Positions 53,039-53,996 of a stretch of 53,996 nt of DNA are shown piece by piece. The translations under genes and the position numbers were made by a program. The stretch comes from Tenderia sp965602225 (GTDB lineage: Bacteria > Pseudomonadota > Gammaproteobacteria > Tenderiales > Tenderiaceae). The stretch covers positions 1-53,996 of the forward strand of contig CBFCYE010000016.1 in NCBI GenBank assembly GCA_965602225.1. The letters are read 5' to 3'. Below the pieces are notes generated by a model that made no database searches, was not told the origin of the DNA, and saw only the letters and a program-made list of their open reading frames with translations. How positions within the stretch are numbered: the first letter of the stretch is position 1; each line of letters begins with the position of its first letter.

Positions 53039-53138
53039 GTAGGTTGGACTAAGCAACCGCGCAGCCCAACAATCCTCCCAATGTGTCGCTTACAGCGACG
53101 CTTGGTGGGCTGCGGCATGCCGCCTTAGCCCACCCTAC
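53039..53138. repeat. Intergenic palindromic repeat upstream of hemE
   Basis: An imperfect inverted repeat: GTAGGTTGGACTAAGC at one end pairs with GCCTTAGCCCACCCTAC at the other, with an internal hairpin GTCGCTTACAGCGAC (53085-53099). This form is common between genes in gamma- and betaproteobacteria. Confidence 0.75.
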
Positions 53139-53147
53139 ATTTATTTT

Positions 53148-53996
53148 TTAAACCTCAAGATACTCGAGAATACCTTCGGCGGCGTTACGGCCTTCGAAGA
53201 CAGCGGTAACCACCAGGTCAGAACCGCGCACCATATCACCACCGGCAAAGATCTTCGGATTGGTGGTCTGGAATTTGAATTCACCTTTCTCAGGTGCTTT
53301 AACTCGACCACGCTCATCCAGCTCAATACCATAATCGGTAAACCATGGCGCCGGGCTAGGCTGAAAACCAAATGCGATCAAGACATGATCACATGGAATA
53401 ATCTCTTCAGAACCTGCGACCGGCACGGGGCTACGACGACCACGGGCATCAGGCTCGCCCAATTCAGTAGTCAGCAGTTTTATGCCTTCGACCTTGCCAT
53501 CACCCACTATCTCAACCGGCTGACGATTAAAGAGGAATTGCACGCCCTCTTCCTTGGCGTTCAATACTTCGCGCTTGGAGCCAGGCATGTTGTCTTCATC
53601 ACGACGATAGGCACACATCACAGCCTCGGCACCCTGACGGATGGAGGTACGATTACAATCCATGGCGGTGTCACCACCACCAAGCACCACAACCTTCTTG
53701 CCTTGCATGTTTACGAAACCATTTTCATCCTGTCCATAACCAAGACAGTTATTAACGTTAGAAATCAGGAACGGCAGTGCTTCATGCACACCGGGCAGAT
53801 CTTCGCCGGGGAAACCACCCTTCATATAGGTGTAGGTACCCATGCCAAGAAACACGGCATCGTATTCTTCGATCAGTTTTTTAAAATCGACATCTTTACC
53901 AACATCGGTATTGAGCACAAATTCAATACCCATCTCTTCCATGATGGCGCGACGCTTTTTGACCACTTCTTTTTCCAGTTTGAATTCTGGAATACC
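53148..53996 (-). CDS. gltD: Glutamate synthase small subunit GltD (N-terminus cut by window edge)
   Basis: 283 residues of the C-terminal part are visible; the frame runs through the right edge (GIPEFKLEKEVVKKRRAIMEEMGIEF at the edge, matched to family). It has the NADPH loop VVVLGGGDTAMDCNRTSIRQGA, AYRRDEDNMPGSKREV and the FAD motif FAGGDMVRGSDLVVTAVFEGRNAAEGI. It transfers electrons from NADPH to the large subunit. The large subunit would lie beyond the window. Confidence 0.95.
   Translation of the reverse strand, partial: GIPEFKLEKEVVKKRRAIMEEMGIEFVLNTDVGKDVDFKKLIEEYDAVFLGMGTYTYMKGGFPGEDLPGVHEALPFLISNVNNCLGYGQDENGFVNMQGKKVVVLGGGDTAMDCNRTSIRQGAEAVMCAYRRDEDNMPGSKREVLNAKEEGVQFLFNRQPVEIVGDGKVEGIKLLTTELGEPDARGRRSPVPVAGSEEIIPCDHVLIAFGFQPSPAPWFTDYGIELDERGRVKAPEKGEFKFQTTNPKIFAGGDMVRGSDLVVTAVFEGRNAAEGILEYLEV

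Overview
The window reads as chromosome of a motile, free-living gammaproteobacterium. The evidence is E. coli-type MotA/MotB stators, Mpl and UbiX, DUF1820 and DUF3135 proteins, HemE, GltD, and several c-di-GMP and HDOD regulators. No rRNA or tRNA gene, phage or CRISPR array was seen. The genus cannot be named from the sequence alone.

Layout. 1-28.3 kb is ordinary core and accessory chromosome: motAB (motB runs off the left edge), an HDOD protein, PilZ, a patatin-like lipase, arginase plus ornithine aminotransferase (rocF-rocD), a YbaK-HDOD fusion, a rhodanese-MoeB fusion, an FGE-sulfatase family protein, yjbQ, a phosphohistidine phosphatase-like gene, two lipoproteins (one with ankyrin repeats), a PfkB kinase, a DUF484-GGDEF cyclase, a DedA-PAP2-LssY fusion, a FIST sensor with a hybrid histidine kinase, a persulfide dioxygenase-rhodanese fusion, an EAL-HDOD protein, a snapalysin-like metalloprotease and a YajD-type HNH nuclease.

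28.4-42.5 kb is a chromosomal integron. A full-length IntI-type tyrosine recombinase on the + strand (41503-42492) carries a LexA box just upstream. To its left lies an array of 18 cassettes, all with genes on the - strand, each ending in an attC site (90-113 bp). The cassette DNA is clearly more AT-rich than its flanks. The six cassettes nearest attI form a perfect tandem duplication of 3956 bp (33299-37254 and 37255-41210), and both breakpoints fall exactly on the integrase cut position. Only 12 cassettes are therefore distinct. Ten of these 12 encode predicted exported, lipoprotein or membrane proteins. One joins an acyl-carrier-like domain to a GcvH-like lipoyl domain behind a possible lipoprotein signal, and another carries an FRG domain.

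42.5-54 kb returns to core chromosome: ubiX-mpl, a cardiolipin synthase-like PLD enzyme, transaldolase, a fructosamine kinase-like protein, DUF1820, a two-gene ExbB/MotA-like plus TM-VWA stator pair, a Rossmann-fold protein, hemE, and gltD running off the right edge.

The best candidates for something new are the duplicated cassette block, the 42-bp palindrome beside attI, the ACP-like/GcvH-like cassette, and the ExbB-VWA stator pair.
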